Shown in pieces: positions 8,802 through 15,998 of a DNA stretch of 64,000 nucleotides (its first letter is position 1; the number at the start of each line of letters is the position of its first letter). The stretch covers positions 434,001 through 498,000 of the forward strand of contig NZ_JAUSST010000005.1 of the NCBI RefSeq assembly GCF_030812415.1, read 5' to 3'. The position numbers and the translations under genes were made by a program. Source of the stretch: Paenibacillus harenae. Its GTDB lineage: Bacteria; Bacillota; Bacilli; Paenibacillales; Paenibacillaceae. The notes below the pieces were generated by a model. That model made no database searches. It was not told the DNA's origin and saw nothing but the letters and a program-made list of their open reading frames with translations.

Positions 8802-9305
8802 ATGAAAGATTTTCAATACCAAATTGTCGATGCTCAGCCAGGCGACCTGCCGCGCATTGTCGAGATTTATAACTCCACCGTCGCAAGCCGGATGGTAACT
8901 GCCGATCTGGAGGAGGCAACGGTTGCGAGCAAGCAAAAGTGGTTCGACGACCATTCTCCGGATTCCAGGCCGATGTGGGTACTTCTAATAGAAGGACGCA
9001 TTGCGGCATGGTTCAGCTTCCAATCGTTTTATGGCAGGCCCGCCTATCAGGCAACGGCAGAGATCAGCATCTATATTGCGGAACAATACCGCTCAATGGG
9101 AATCGGCTCGATCATGCTCGAGAAGGCGATTGTGGAGAGCCCGCGCCTCGGCATCCGCACGCTGCTTGGATTCGTGTTCGGACATAATGAGCCGAGCTTG
9201 TCCTTGCTGCGGAAGTTCGGCTTCGAGCAATGGGGATTGTTGCCGAAGGTAGCCAAGCTGGACGGTGTCGAGCGTGATCTTGCGATTATGGGGAGAAAAA
9301 TATGA
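8802..9305 (+). CDS. GNAT N-acetyltransferase, phosphinothricin acetyltransferase-like
   Basis: A 167-residue GNAT-fold acetyltransferase. It opens with a typical GNAT strand-helix (QIVDAQPGDLPRIVEIYNSTVASRMVTADLE), and the acetyl-CoA pyrophosphate loop is YRSMGIGSIMLEKAI (a form of QxxGxG/A). The FGHNEPSLSLLRKFGFEQWGLLPKVAKLDG end resembles Pat/Bar and YwnH-type proteins that acetylate phosphinothricin, methionine sulfone or similar amino acids. ATG 8802 follows AGGTGA. The gene ends four bases inside the next one (ATGA overlap), so they are translationally coupled. Confidence 0.85.
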   Translation: MKDFQYQIVDAQPGDLPRIVEIYNSTVASRMVTADLEEATVASKQKWFDDHSPDSRPMWVLLIEGRIAAWFSFQSFYGRPAYQATAEISIYIAEQYRSMGIGSIMLEKAIVESPRLGIRTLLGFVFGHNEPSLSLLRKFGFEQWGLLPKVAKLDGVERDLAIMGRKI

Positions 9306-10036
9306 AGCGTAAATTAGTCATTAGCGACATTCATGGCTGCCATGCCGCGTTCAACGAGCTGCTCTCGCTTATGAGCTATAAGCCGGAAGAGGATCAATTG
9401 CTGCTGCTAGGCGATTTTGTCGACCGCGGACCGGATAGCAAGGATGTCGTAGAGCAAGTCATCTCGCTCGTTCGGGACGATGGCGCGATTGCGATCAAGG
9501 GGAACCACGACGAGCGTTTCGTAGATGTTGTGCTGGAACGAAGCGAACAGGCACTCTATAAGTTCACCGGTCATGGCGGACGCCAAACGGCGGAGAGTTA
9601 TGCAGGCGGCGATCATCCGTCGATGGATAAGCTGTTGTCCCGGATGAAGTCGACCGTTAAGCAGTCTTATTCGCATCACCTGGATTTTCTAGACGGCTTG
9701 CCGCTTTATCATGAGGATGAGTATTTCATCTACGTCCATGCAGGATTGAATCCAGCTTACGATAATTGGAAGGAGCAGCCGGAGCGCGACTTTCTGTACA
9801 TCAAAGAGCCGTTCATCAAGCAGCCGACGCGTGTCGGCAAGACGGTTGTTTTCGGCCACACGAAGACAAGGGATATTCACGGCAAATCCGACATTTGGTT
9901 CGGCGACGGGAAGGTCGGCATTGACGGGGGCTGTTCGAACGGCTACCAGCTGAACGGTCTGGAAATCCGGGGCAGGAACGATTTTAGAACCTATGCGGTG
10001 CGCGGCAAATCAAAAAATAACGCGGCTGCGAGGTGA
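9302..10036 (+). CDS. PPP-family metallophosphoesterase (serine/threonine phosphatase-like)
   Basis: A 244-residue enzyme of the calcineurin-like superfamily, PPP branch. The metal-site motifs are in order: SDIHG (8-12), GDFVDRGPD (37-45), KGNHDE (66-71), a later VHAGLNP and VFGHTKTR. This set matches bacterial PrpE/PrpA-type protein phosphatases and ApaH-like enzymes, so either phosphoprotein or diadenosine polyphosphate could be the substrate. The start ATG overlaps the acetyltransferase stop. Confidence 0.88.
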   Translation: MKRKLVISDIHGCHAAFNELLSLMSYKPEEDQLLLLGDFVDRGPDSKDVVEQVISLVRDDGAIAIKGNHDERFVDVVLERSEQALYKFTGHGGRQTAESYAGGDHPSMDKLLSRMKSTVKQSYSHHLDFLDGLPLYHEDEYFIYVHAGLNPAYDNWKEQPERDFLYIKEPFIKQPTRVGKTVVFGHTKTRDIHGKSDIWFGDGKVGIDGGCSNGYQLNGLEIRGRNDFRTYAVRGKSKNNAAAR

Positions 10037-10048
10037 TCCGAAACTAAC

Positions 10049-10504
10049 GTGTATAAACAAGCCTACAGCAAAAGCATCCTGTTCAACCTGCTGCTAACGG
10101 TTGCCGCACTTATCTATGTTTTCATTATGCTCCATTTATTGCTATACCGCGATCGCTATAACGGCGGCGGATATTCATACAATATCGTTCCGCTCCACAC
10201 GATTAAACAATATATTTTTTACCGTCATCATATGAATTGGAGCATTTGGTTTACGAATATATTCGGCAATATCTTATTGTTTATTCCGATCGGCATATTT
10301 GCCCCGCTCTTCCGCGTTAAGTATCGGAAACCGATTAGACTTGCCGCGTTCACGATCGTGTGGATTGCCATTATCGAGCTTATTCAAATGCTGGCGCATG
10401 TGGGCAGCTTCGATATTGACGACATCATTCTGAATACGTTCGGGGCGCTGCTTGGGCTGATCTTTACGAGTATCATGCTCTTTGTTTATCGGAAGTCAAA
10501 ATAA
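10049..10504 (+). CDS. VanZ-like family membrane protein
   Basis: A 151-residue membrane protein with about four helices and the VanZ-like signature: an early NIVPLHTI segment, NIFGNILLFIPIGIFAPLF, and the paired acidic region IIELIQMLAHVGSFDIDDIILNTFGALLGL. VanZ itself confers low-level teicoplanin resistance; most homologues have no known role. GTG 10049 is the only plausible start, with GAGGTGA about 14 bases upstream inside the preceding gene's end. It is probably in one operon with the phosphatase. Confidence 0.85.
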   Translation: MYKQAYSKSILFNLLLTVAALIYVFIMLHLLLYRDRYNGGGYSYNIVPLHTIKQYIFYRHHMNWSIWFTNIFGNILLFIPIGIFAPLFRVKYRKPIRLAAFTIVWIAIIELIQMLAHVGSFDIDDIILNTFGALLGLIFTSIMLFVYRKSK

Positions 10505-10562
10505 AAATCCAAAAACCGTGTTAAAATCAAACATGCACAGTAGCTGAAAGGAATGTTGATCT

Positions 10563-11624
10563 GTGAGCAAATACTGGAGTCCGCTAACGGCTTCGCTGGT
10601 CCCTTATGTGCCGGGCGAGCAGCCGAAAGATAAAACGTACATCAAGCTGAACACGAATGAAAATCCATATCCGCCATCGCCGAAAGTCATCGAGGCCATC
10701 AAGGCGGCAGCCGGAGACGATCTTCGGTTATATCCGGATCCGACCTGCGAATCGCTTATTCAAGCCGCAGCCGATTATTACAAGCTTCCAGCGAGTCGAG
10801 TGTTCGCAGGCAACGGCTCGGACGAGATATTGGCGTTCGCCTTCGCGGCATTTTTCGACCCGGCAAAGACGATTTTATATCCCGACATTACATACAGCTT
10901 CTATAAGGTGTACGCCAAGCTGTACGGACTGCAATCGGAGCTAATCCCGCTGGATGAATCCTTTACGATTCATCCGGCCGATTATGCGAGGGAGAACGGA
11001 GGAGTCATTCTGCCTAACCCGAATGCGCCGACCGCCAAGCTGATGTCGTTGGATGCCATTCGAATTGTATTGGACGCGAATCCTAATCAAGCGGTTATTA
11101 TCGACGAAGCTTATATCGACTTCGGCGGCGAATCCGCGGTGAGCTTGATCGCGGAATATCCGAACTTGCTCGTCGTTCAGACGCTTTCCAAATCGCGCTC
11201 GCTCGCGGGCCTTCGCGTCGGCTTTGCCTTTGGCAGCGAAGAGCTTATTGAGGGGCTTAATCGGATCAAAAATTCGTTCAACTCGTATACGATCGATCGT
11301 CTTGCCTTGGCAGGGGCGGTTGCCGCCTTCGAGGACGACGCTTATTTCCGGGAAACGACGGAGAAGGTGATCCGCACGCGCGACCGCGTGGCCGGCGAGC
11401 TGACGGCGCTCGGCTTCACGTTGACGGACTCGAAAACGAACTTCGTATTCGCTTCTTACCCGGACAAGCCGGCATCGTCGATCTTCCAGCAGCTTCGCGA
11501 TAAAGGCGTGCTGGTGCGCTACTTCGCGCAGCCGCGCATCGAAGAATACTTGCGTATCAGTATCGGAACGGATGAGGAAATGGATGCTTTCCTGCAAGCT
11601 GTTAAGGAAATCGTGGGCAAGTAA
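10563..11624 (+). CDS. hisC: Histidinol-phosphate aminotransferase
   Basis: A 353-residue fold-type I PLP aminotransferase that converts imidazole-acetol phosphate and glutamate to histidinol phosphate. It has the N-terminal LVPYVPGEQ and KLNTNENPYPPSP motifs, FAGNGSDEI, the PDITYSFYKVYAKLYG segment, VIIDEAYIDF, and the PLP lysine at about residue 210 in TLSKSRSLAGLRVGF. The final RISIGTDEEMDAFL is typical of HisC. GTG 10563 follows GAAAGGAATG. In Firmicutes this enzyme often also serves in tyrosine and phenylalanine synthesis. No other his genes are here. Its last base overlaps the first of the next start (TAATG). Confidence 0.93.
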   Translation: MSKYWSPLTASLVPYVPGEQPKDKTYIKLNTNENPYPPSPKVIEAIKAAAGDDLRLYPDPTCESLIQAAADYYKLPASRVFAGNGSDEILAFAFAAFFDPAKTILYPDITYSFYKVYAKLYGLQSELIPLDESFTIHPADYARENGGVILPNPNAPTAKLMSLDAIRIVLDANPNQAVIIDEAYIDFGGESAVSLIAEYPNLLVVQTLSKSRSLAGLRVGFAFGSEELIEGLNRIKNSFNSYTIDRLALAGAVAAFEDDAYFRETTEKVIRTRDRVAGELTALGFTLTDSKTNFVFASYPDKPASSIFQQLRDKGVLVRYFAQPRIEEYLRISIGTDEEMDAFLQAVKEIVGK

Positions 11625-12058
11625 TGGAAACGGCCGTGGATAAATATGCGTTGTTCAAACGATCGGCGCGTAATGCTTCGCTGGTTTGCATCGCCTATTC
11701 GCTTGTCACGAATGCGGTGTATTTCGCATCCTATTACTCCTCGTTCATTATCGATTACAGCTACTACATTTGCTTTTTATTAGCGGCGGTGTTCGCCGTT
11801 CCGGTCATATGGCTGTTCCGCGGCAAGCATTGGTACTTTCCGGTGTTCATTGCAATGCTGTGGATTCCCGTGAATCTTGTGATCGGCTTCGCGGTGTCGG
11901 GCATGCTGCCGGAGGACGGCGGCGAAACGGGAGACGGGCTGGCTTTATTTTTCTTCTTCATCTTAAATCTCGTGTCGGTCGCATGCGGCACGCTTATCGG
12001 GATGATCGCCAATGGCATTTTATTCTTTTACCGTAAATTAAAATCGAATGATGTGTAA
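11624..12058 (+). CDS. Hypothetical membrane protein
   Basis: A 144-residue protein with four predicted transmembrane helices. A short acidic/glycine loop (PEDGGETGDG) lies between helices 3 and 4. I recognise no family. The start ATG overlaps the hisC stop (TAATG), so it is translationally coupled to hisC, and a strong terminator follows. No role in histidine synthesis is implied by the sequence. Confidence 0.65.
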   Translation: METAVDKYALFKRSARNASLVCIAYSLVTNAVYFASYYSSFIIDYSYYICFLLAAVFAVPVIWLFRGKHWYFPVFIAMLWIPVNLVIGFAVSGMLPEDGGETGDGLALFFFFILNLVSVACGTLIGMIANGILFFYRKLKSNDV

Positions 12059-12063
12059 CACTA

Positions 12064-12112
12064 AGAGTCTAAACAGCCACCTATTGAGGGGCTGGTTAGA
12101 CTCTTTTTTTAA
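12064..12112 (+). terminator. Intrinsic terminator after hisC operon
   Basis: AAGAGTCTAA and CAGCC on the left pair with GGCTG and TTAGACTCTT on the right, followed by a T-run to about 12111. Confidence 0.9.
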
Positions 12113-12124
12113 TGCGAAATACGA

Positions 12125-12153
12125 TTGACTTATCCGGAGCGCTGTACTAAAAT
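12125..12153 (+). promoter_or_regulatory. Sigma-A promoter of the tetR-SMR operon
   Basis: TTGACT (12125-12130), exactly 17 bases, TAAAAT (12148-12153). The predicted transcript start falls just before the inverted repeat at 12163. Confidence 0.85.
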
Positions 12154-12162
12154 GTAGTGGTT

Positions 12163-12196
12163 CCTAATGTTCGTTAGGAAATGAACGAACATTAGG
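12163..12196 (+). promoter_or_regulatory. Inverted-repeat operator, likely TetR autoregulation site
   Basis: CCTAATGTTCGTT (12163-12175) and its exact complement AACGAACATTAGG (12184-12196) are separated by eight bases. The site lies between the promoter and the tetR gene, where a bound repressor would block transcription. Binding by the adjacent TetR protein is inferred. Confidence 0.85.
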
Positions 12197-12216
12197 CGAA
12201 TAGGAGTGGTGATAAC

Positions 12217-12822
12217 ATGGCCGATAACATAACGACGCCGGAGAAGATTAAGCTCGCAGCGCTTACGCATTTCACGGAGTCTGGCTACGAAGGCGCATCG
12301 ATGTCTCAGATCGCTAAGGAAGTAGGCATCAAGACGCCGTCCATCTACGCTCATTTTAAGTCGAAGGAGCAGCTCTTCCTTCAGCTTATGCAGCAAGTGA
12401 TCGACGAGGAGTGGGAGCATTATATCAAGCTCTTGCAAGAGATCCGGGAAGAGCCGGCCCAGCGCAAGCTTTATCGGATATTCGGCTTCTTCACCGATTT
12501 TGCTCATCTAACGAGCGGCCAAGCGTTTTTGAAACGAACGATGGTCGTTCCGCCTCGCCATTTGCGCGAGCAATTGCGGATTTCCTTCCTTCAATACGAA
12601 GAGCGAATATCGGAGCACATAATCGATATTATACGAGAGGGTCAAAGGGAAGGTTTGATCGCGAACCGGGATGAACAGCGGATCGTCGCCGAACTATACG
12701 CCTTCATCGACGGTTTGCTCGTGGAATATCAGTTCTATAACAGCGCGCTCTTCGAGCAGCGCAAGCGGCTTTTATGGGAATCGCTCTGGCGGCTATGGAC
12801 ATCGGAGATCAAGGAAGGTTGA
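12217..12822 (+). CDS. TetR/AcrR family transcriptional regulator
   Basis: A 201-residue repressor-type protein. The N-terminal TetR helix-turn-helix is clear: KIKLAALTHFTESGYEGASMSQIAKEVGIKTPSIYAHFKSKEQLFLQLM (about residues 8-56). The C-terminal ligand-binding half is variable, as usual. ATG 12217 follows AGGAGTGGTGAT. It lies directly downstream of a perfect inverted repeat and directly upstream of two SMR transporter genes, so it probably represses itself and the exporter until a cationic substrate binds. Confidence 0.93.
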   Translation: MADNITTPEKIKLAALTHFTESGYEGASMSQIAKEVGIKTPSIYAHFKSKEQLFLQLMQQVIDEEWEHYIKLLQEIREEPAQRKLYRIFGFFTDFAHLTSGQAFLKRTMVVPPRHLREQLRISFLQYEERISEHIIDIIREGQREGLIANRDEQRIVAELYAFIDGLLVEYQFYNSALFEQRKRLLWESLWRLWTSEIKEG

Positions 12823-12828
12823 TAAAAT

Positions 12829-13209
12829 ATGGCGTGGATTTATTTGTTGATGGCAGGTTTTCTGGAGGTTGGCTGGACGTTCGGCTTGAAATATTCGGAG
12901 GGCTTCACGGTATTGGTGCCCAGCATCATTACGGTCGTGCTGCTCGCCGCAAGCTTCTATCTATTCGCCAAATCGATGCAAATTATCGAGATCGGCACGG
13001 CCTACGCGATGTTCACGGGAATGGGGACGGTCGGGACCGTGATCGCCGGCATAATGTTTCTGGATGAACCGGTCGATTTCTGGCGTATGTTCTTCATCGT
13101 GCTGCTCATATCGGGCATTGTCGGGCTCAAGCTTGTATCCAAGGACAAGAAGGATGAGTCATCGCAGCAGACGAAGACCGATCAAATAACACAGCAGGAG
13201 AGGGCGTGA
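12829..13209 (+). CDS. Small multidrug resistance transporter, YkkC-like subunit
   Basis: A 126-residue SMR protein with four helices. The membrane-embedded glutamate is Glu13 in MAGFLEVGWTFGLKYSEGF, and AYAMFTGMGTVGTVIAGIMFLDEP plus IVGLKLVS match the SugE/YkkC branch. It carries a hydrophilic Lys/Asp/Gln tail of about 22 residues after the last helix. It starts seven bases after tetR and ends seven bases before the second SMR gene. The pair probably forms a heterodimer, as in YkkCD; members of this branch export guanidinium or quaternary ammonium compounds. Confidence 0.9.
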   Translation: MAWIYLLMAGFLEVGWTFGLKYSEGFTVLVPSIITVVLLAASFYLFAKSMQIIEIGTAYAMFTGMGTVGTVIAGIMFLDEPVDFWRMFFIVLLISGIVGLKLVSKDKKDESSQQTKTDQITQQERA

Positions 13210-13215
13210 CGATAG

Positions 13216-13539
13216 ATGGCATGGATATTTTTGCTCCTATCTGGGTTAGGCGAGGTCGGCGGCGTTACCTTCATGAAGCTGTCGGACGGCTTTCGCAAAT
13301 GGAAGGGGACGGCCGGCGCGATCGCATCGGGCTTTGTCAGTTTCTTCTTCTTATCGAAGGCGCTTCAGACGATACCGATTAGTACGGCGTACGGGATATG
13401 GACGGGTATCGGCTCGGTCGGCGGCGTCGTGCTTGGCATGATTTTGTTTAAGGAATCGAAGGATTGGCGTAAAATCCTTTTTCTGGTGATGATTATTATC
13501 GGGGTAATCGGTCTGAAAACCGTAGGCGGCGGACATTAA
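13216..13539 (+). CDS. Small multidrug resistance transporter, YkkD-like subunit
   Basis: A 107-residue SMR protein: Glu13 in LLSGLGEVGGVTFMKLSDGF, then STAYGIWTGIGSVGGVVLGMILFKESKDWRK and IGVIGLKTVGGGH. The IWTGIGSVGG form is typical of the YkkD partner, in contrast to the MFTGMGTVGT form of the first gene, which supports a heteromeric pair with opposite membrane orientation. It is third and last in the tetR operon. No guanidine-I riboswitch precedes the operon, so control seems to be by TetR only. Confidence 0.9.
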   Translation: MAWIFLLLSGLGEVGGVTFMKLSDGFRKWKGTAGAIASGFVSFFFLSKALQTIPISTAYGIWTGIGSVGGVVLGMILFKESKDWRKILFLVMIIIGVIGLKTVGGGH

Positions 13540-13651
13540 GCGCTGAACGCGGCAACAGCCTTTTTGCTTGTTTTCGCTTTATTTTTGCATGGCTACGCCT
13601 TACAATGAAATGAACTGGAAGTGAATTGTAAGGAAAGGGAGCTCTGTCGTT

Positions 13652-14344
13652 ATGGATAAACAAAGACTGGAATCATATATCGATCAAATGAAGCGTACGC
13701 TGCTGGCAGAGCTTAAGCTGGAAAGCGTAGACCCGGGTAATCCGATACATGTGAAGGCGATGCCGAAGGAATGGAAGCTGCTTGGCGCAGGCAACTACGC
13801 CAGCGTATTCTACCACCCCGACGATGCGGACATTGCCGTTAAAGTATATGCGCCCGGCCGGGAAGGCTGGGAGAGCGAACGCGAAGTCTATCGCCGCATT
13901 GGCGACCATCCGGCGTACTCCACCTGTTACCACGCGGGCGAGCATAACGGACATTATTATCTTATCCTGCGCAGGCTGCAGGGTAAAACGTTGTACAACT
14001 GCGTGCTTGAAGGAGTTACGATTCCGAAGAGCGTGATCGACGATATCGATCAAGCGCTTGACTATGCGCGCTCGCAAGGGCTGTTTCCTCATGACGTCCA
14101 TGGCAAAAACGTGATGGTGGCTAACGGTAAAGGAATCGTCGTCGACATCTCCGATTTCTTAAAGGAAGAGCCGTGCGCCATGTGGGATGATTTGAAGAAG
14201 GCTTACAACCGCATCTATATGCCGTTCTTATCCAAGCATACCGTAGCGATACCCGAGTGGGTCATGAACAGCGTGCGCAAAGGCTATCGCTGGGTGAAGC
14301 ATTCACCGCTCGGAGGCCGCTCATCCCAAGGGATGAGCAAATAA
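13652..14344 (+). CDS. Protein kinase-like protein
   Basis: A 230-residue single-domain protein with a eukaryotic-like kinase fold. The P-loop is LLGAGNYASVFYH (about residues 43-55), with the ATP lysine in IAVKVYAP (about 64). The helix C glutamate lies in ESEREVYRRIG, the catalytic loop is PHDVHGKNVMV (about 147-157), and the metal-binding Asp is in VVDISDFLKEE (about 165). It is shorter than standard Hanks kinases and has no extracellular PASTA region. It may be a small serine/threonine kinase or a small-molecule phosphotransferase. A terminator follows immediately. Confidence 0.75.
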   Translation: MDKQRLESYIDQMKRTLLAELKLESVDPGNPIHVKAMPKEWKLLGAGNYASVFYHPDDADIAVKVYAPGREGWESEREVYRRIGDHPAYSTCYHAGEHNGHYYLILRRLQGKTLYNCVLEGVTIPKSVIDDIDQALDYARSQGLFPHDVHGKNVMVANGKGIVVDISDFLKEEPCAMWDDLKKAYNRIYMPFLSKHTVAIPEWVMNSVRKGYRWVKHSPLGGRSSQGMSK

Positions 14345-14368
14345 TCCCGGCGACGATGAGTAAAATTG

Positions 14369-14402
14369 AAGGCAGCGATCCATGGACGGATCGCTGCCTT
14401 TC
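14369..14402. terminator. Bidirectional terminator between convergent genes
   Basis: GGCAGCGATCC (14371-14381) pairs with GGATCGCTGCC (14388-14398), flanked by AA on the left and TT on the right. It can serve the kinase-like gene on the + strand and the small gene at 14429-14635 on the minus strand. Confidence 0.75.
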
Positions 14403-14428
14403 ATTTGGTTCTTTTCCTGTTGCGCGTT

Positions 14429-14635
14429 TTAATGCTCTTCGTCGAAAGTCTCAAGCAGCGTCTTTGCCTGATCGAGATCTTTCTTCAATACATGAATCCG
14501 TTTCAGAGAGCCGCTCTCGTTCGTGATTTTCGATTTCAGTCCGCCGGCTTTTAGATGAGCCTGCAGCCGATCGATCAGTTCCGCTCTCGATCCGCCCTCC
14601 GTGCGAATCGCTACCCAACGATTCCAAAATGCCAT
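14429..14635 (-). CDS. Hypothetical 68-residue protein
   Basis: A small minus-strand gene. On the coding strand an excellent ribosome binding site AAGGAGGTGA precedes ATG by nine bases, which fixes the start at 14635; a longer frame to 14671 would bury that site. The protein (MAFWNRWVAIRTEGGSR..., ending LLETFDEEH) is mixed charged, soluble and probably alpha/beta, with a basic middle (HLKAGGLKSKITNE). I do not recognise it. It converges on the kinase-like gene with a shared terminator between them. Confidence 0.75.
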   Translation of the reverse strand: MAFWNRWVAIRTEGGSRAELIDRLQAHLKAGGLKSKITNESGSLKRIHVLKKDLDQAKTLLETFDEEH

Positions 14636-14847
14636 GATTGTTTTCACCTCCTTAAAAGTTTCGCGAAGCAAAACTTACTTTGGAAGCATTTGTGCAACCG
14701 GCACAATTCATATTTATTCGGTGAATGTACGAAATGATGCCTGCAATAGCACAAATTTAGACGACGAATTTAAATCTCCACTTTTTGCAGGGGATAGTCC
14801 GTTATACCGCATCGCAATATAAAGAAGAAACGGCAAGCACCTGGCTA

Positions 14848-14882
14848 TTGACAAACACAACTGTAACGGATAAAATTACAGT
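14848..14882 (+). promoter_or_regulatory. Promoter with overlapping inverted repeat, upstream of Rrf2 gene
   Basis: TTGACA (14848-14853), 17-base spacer, TAAAAT (14871-14876). An inverted repeat ACTGTAA (14860-14866) / TTACAGT (14876-14882) spans the -10 element. The position suits repression, probably by the Rrf2 protein encoded next. Confidence 0.8.
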
Positions 14883-14906
14883 AAGAAGCAGGGAGGCCCG
14901 TTCATA

Positions 14907-15326
14907 GTGAACAGTGAATTTACGATTGCCGTACACAGTCTTGTTTATTTGGCTTATTTGCCGGAACGAATGGCGAGCAGCGAAATGATTGCCGACAATG
15001 TTGGCACCCACTCCGCTCGCGTTCGGAAGGTTATGAGCGCCTTGCGCCGAAGCGGATACGTGAATACGCGCGAAGGCTCGGGCGGAGGTTATCGCCTTAC
15101 GATCGATCCAAGCGTCGTAACGCTCGCAGACATTTATCGTGTCATGGCGCAGGGGTCGCTAATGCCTAGCTGGTGCTCGGGCAATCCCGAGATGGATTGC
15201 GTCGTCGGATCGAATATGAATCAAGTCATGTTCGGTATATTTTGCAAGGCGGAGAAGCAACTGGAGGAGCATTTCAGCGCGATAACGATTCAAGACGTGC
15301 TTGGTCAGATTCACGCCTGCACTTAG
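14907..15326 (+). CDS. Rrf2 family transcriptional regulator
   Basis: A 139-residue winged-helix regulator. The DNA-binding part shows EFTIAVHSLVYLAYLP, SSEMIADNVGTHSARVRKVMSALRRSGYVNTREGSGGGYRL, the Rrf2 signature with the GGY wing. The C-terminal half holds several cysteines (WCSGNPEMDCVVG, IFCKAEKQ, IHACT), spaced differently from the CX5CX7C iron-sulfur site of IscR, so thiol-based redox sensing is more likely. GTG 14907 follows AGGGAGG. Its promoter overlaps an inverted repeat, and the next gene encodes a thioredoxin. Confidence 0.9.
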   Translation: MNSEFTIAVHSLVYLAYLPERMASSEMIADNVGTHSARVRKVMSALRRSGYVNTREGSGGGYRLTIDPSVVTLADIYRVMAQGSLMPSWCSGNPEMDCVVGSNMNQVMFGIFCKAEKQLEEHFSAITIQDVLGQIHACT

Positions 15327-15413
15327 CTTCGCTAGCAGAAGGCAAGGCAATACAAGTAAGGATGAGACGGGTTATCCCTTAATCATACACATTGTTTGGA
15401 GAGGATGATTGAA

Positions 15414-15725
15414 ATGGCAGTAGCATTGACGAAAGAAAACTTTTCCCAAAGCGTACAAAGCGGAGTATCCCTTGTTGACTTCTGGGCGCCATGGTGCGGA
15501 CCTTGCAAAATGCAGCTTCCGATCGTTGAGGAGCTTTCCACTGAACTAGAAGGCCAAGCCGTAATCGCGAAGATCAACGTTGACGAAGAGCCTGAGCTTG
15601 CTTCGCAATTCGGCGTAATGAGCATCCCGACGCTTATTTTGTTCAAAGACGGTCAACCGGTTGACAAAATGGTCGGCGTACAAAGCAAAGACGCCCTGAA
15701 AGCGAAAATCGCAGGTCAAATGTAA
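15414..15725 (+). CDS. Thioredoxin
   Basis: A 103-residue thioredoxin with the active site WCGPC at residues 27-31 in VDFWAPWCGPCKMQLP, the cis-Pro segment MSIPTLILFKDGQP, and a final helix SKDALKAKIAG. It reduces protein disulfides in the cytoplasm with NADPH through thioredoxin reductase. I chose ATG 15414 because GGAGAGGA precedes it by about nine bases; upstream TTG and ATG codons overlap that site. It may be read with the Rrf2 gene 87 bases upstream or from its own promoter. It may be a secondary thioredoxin rather than the main trxA. Confidence 0.93.
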   Translation: MAVALTKENFSQSVQSGVSLVDFWAPWCGPCKMQLPIVEELSTELEGQAVIAKINVDEEPELASQFGVMSIPTLILFKDGQPVDKMVGVQSKDALKAKIAGQM

Positions 15726-15769
15726 GCAACAATTAGGCAAAAGCAAGCGTCTAAATATCGTCTGGAATC

Positions 15770-15804
15770 AGTTAGCCGCTGGTTGCCAGGCGGTATTTTT
15801 TTTC
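15770..15804 (+). terminator. Probable terminator after thioredoxin
   Basis: An imperfect stem GCCGCTGG/CCAGGCGGT with a three-base loop and one bulge, followed by ATTTTTTTT. Confidence 0.6.
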
Positions 15805-15909
15805 GTACCGCTATCTCCCACACCGTAATAAATACTAGATTAGGAAACAAGTGGATGAGTAGATTCGCGTTAAATCGACAACAATTACACATTTTCACAA
15901 CCTTTTCAG

Positions 15910-15939
15910 TTGCTTTCTCATAGAGAAGTTTAGTAGAAT
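15910..15939 (+). promoter_or_regulatory. Candidate promoter of glycosylation cassette
   Basis: TTGCTT (15910-15915), 18-base spacer, TAGAAT (15934-15939), 60 bases before the first gene. A moderate match only. Confidence 0.4.
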
Positions 15940-15998
15940 TGAAATAATTATGCGCATTGAAGCGTCAAAAAAACTACGATTTATGGAGTGATGATGAA

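Noticed and set aside
12829..13539. Guanidine-I (ykkC) riboswitch ahead of the SMR pair
   Set aside because: The region upstream holds a TetR gene, a promoter and an operator, and no ykkC-motif sequence.
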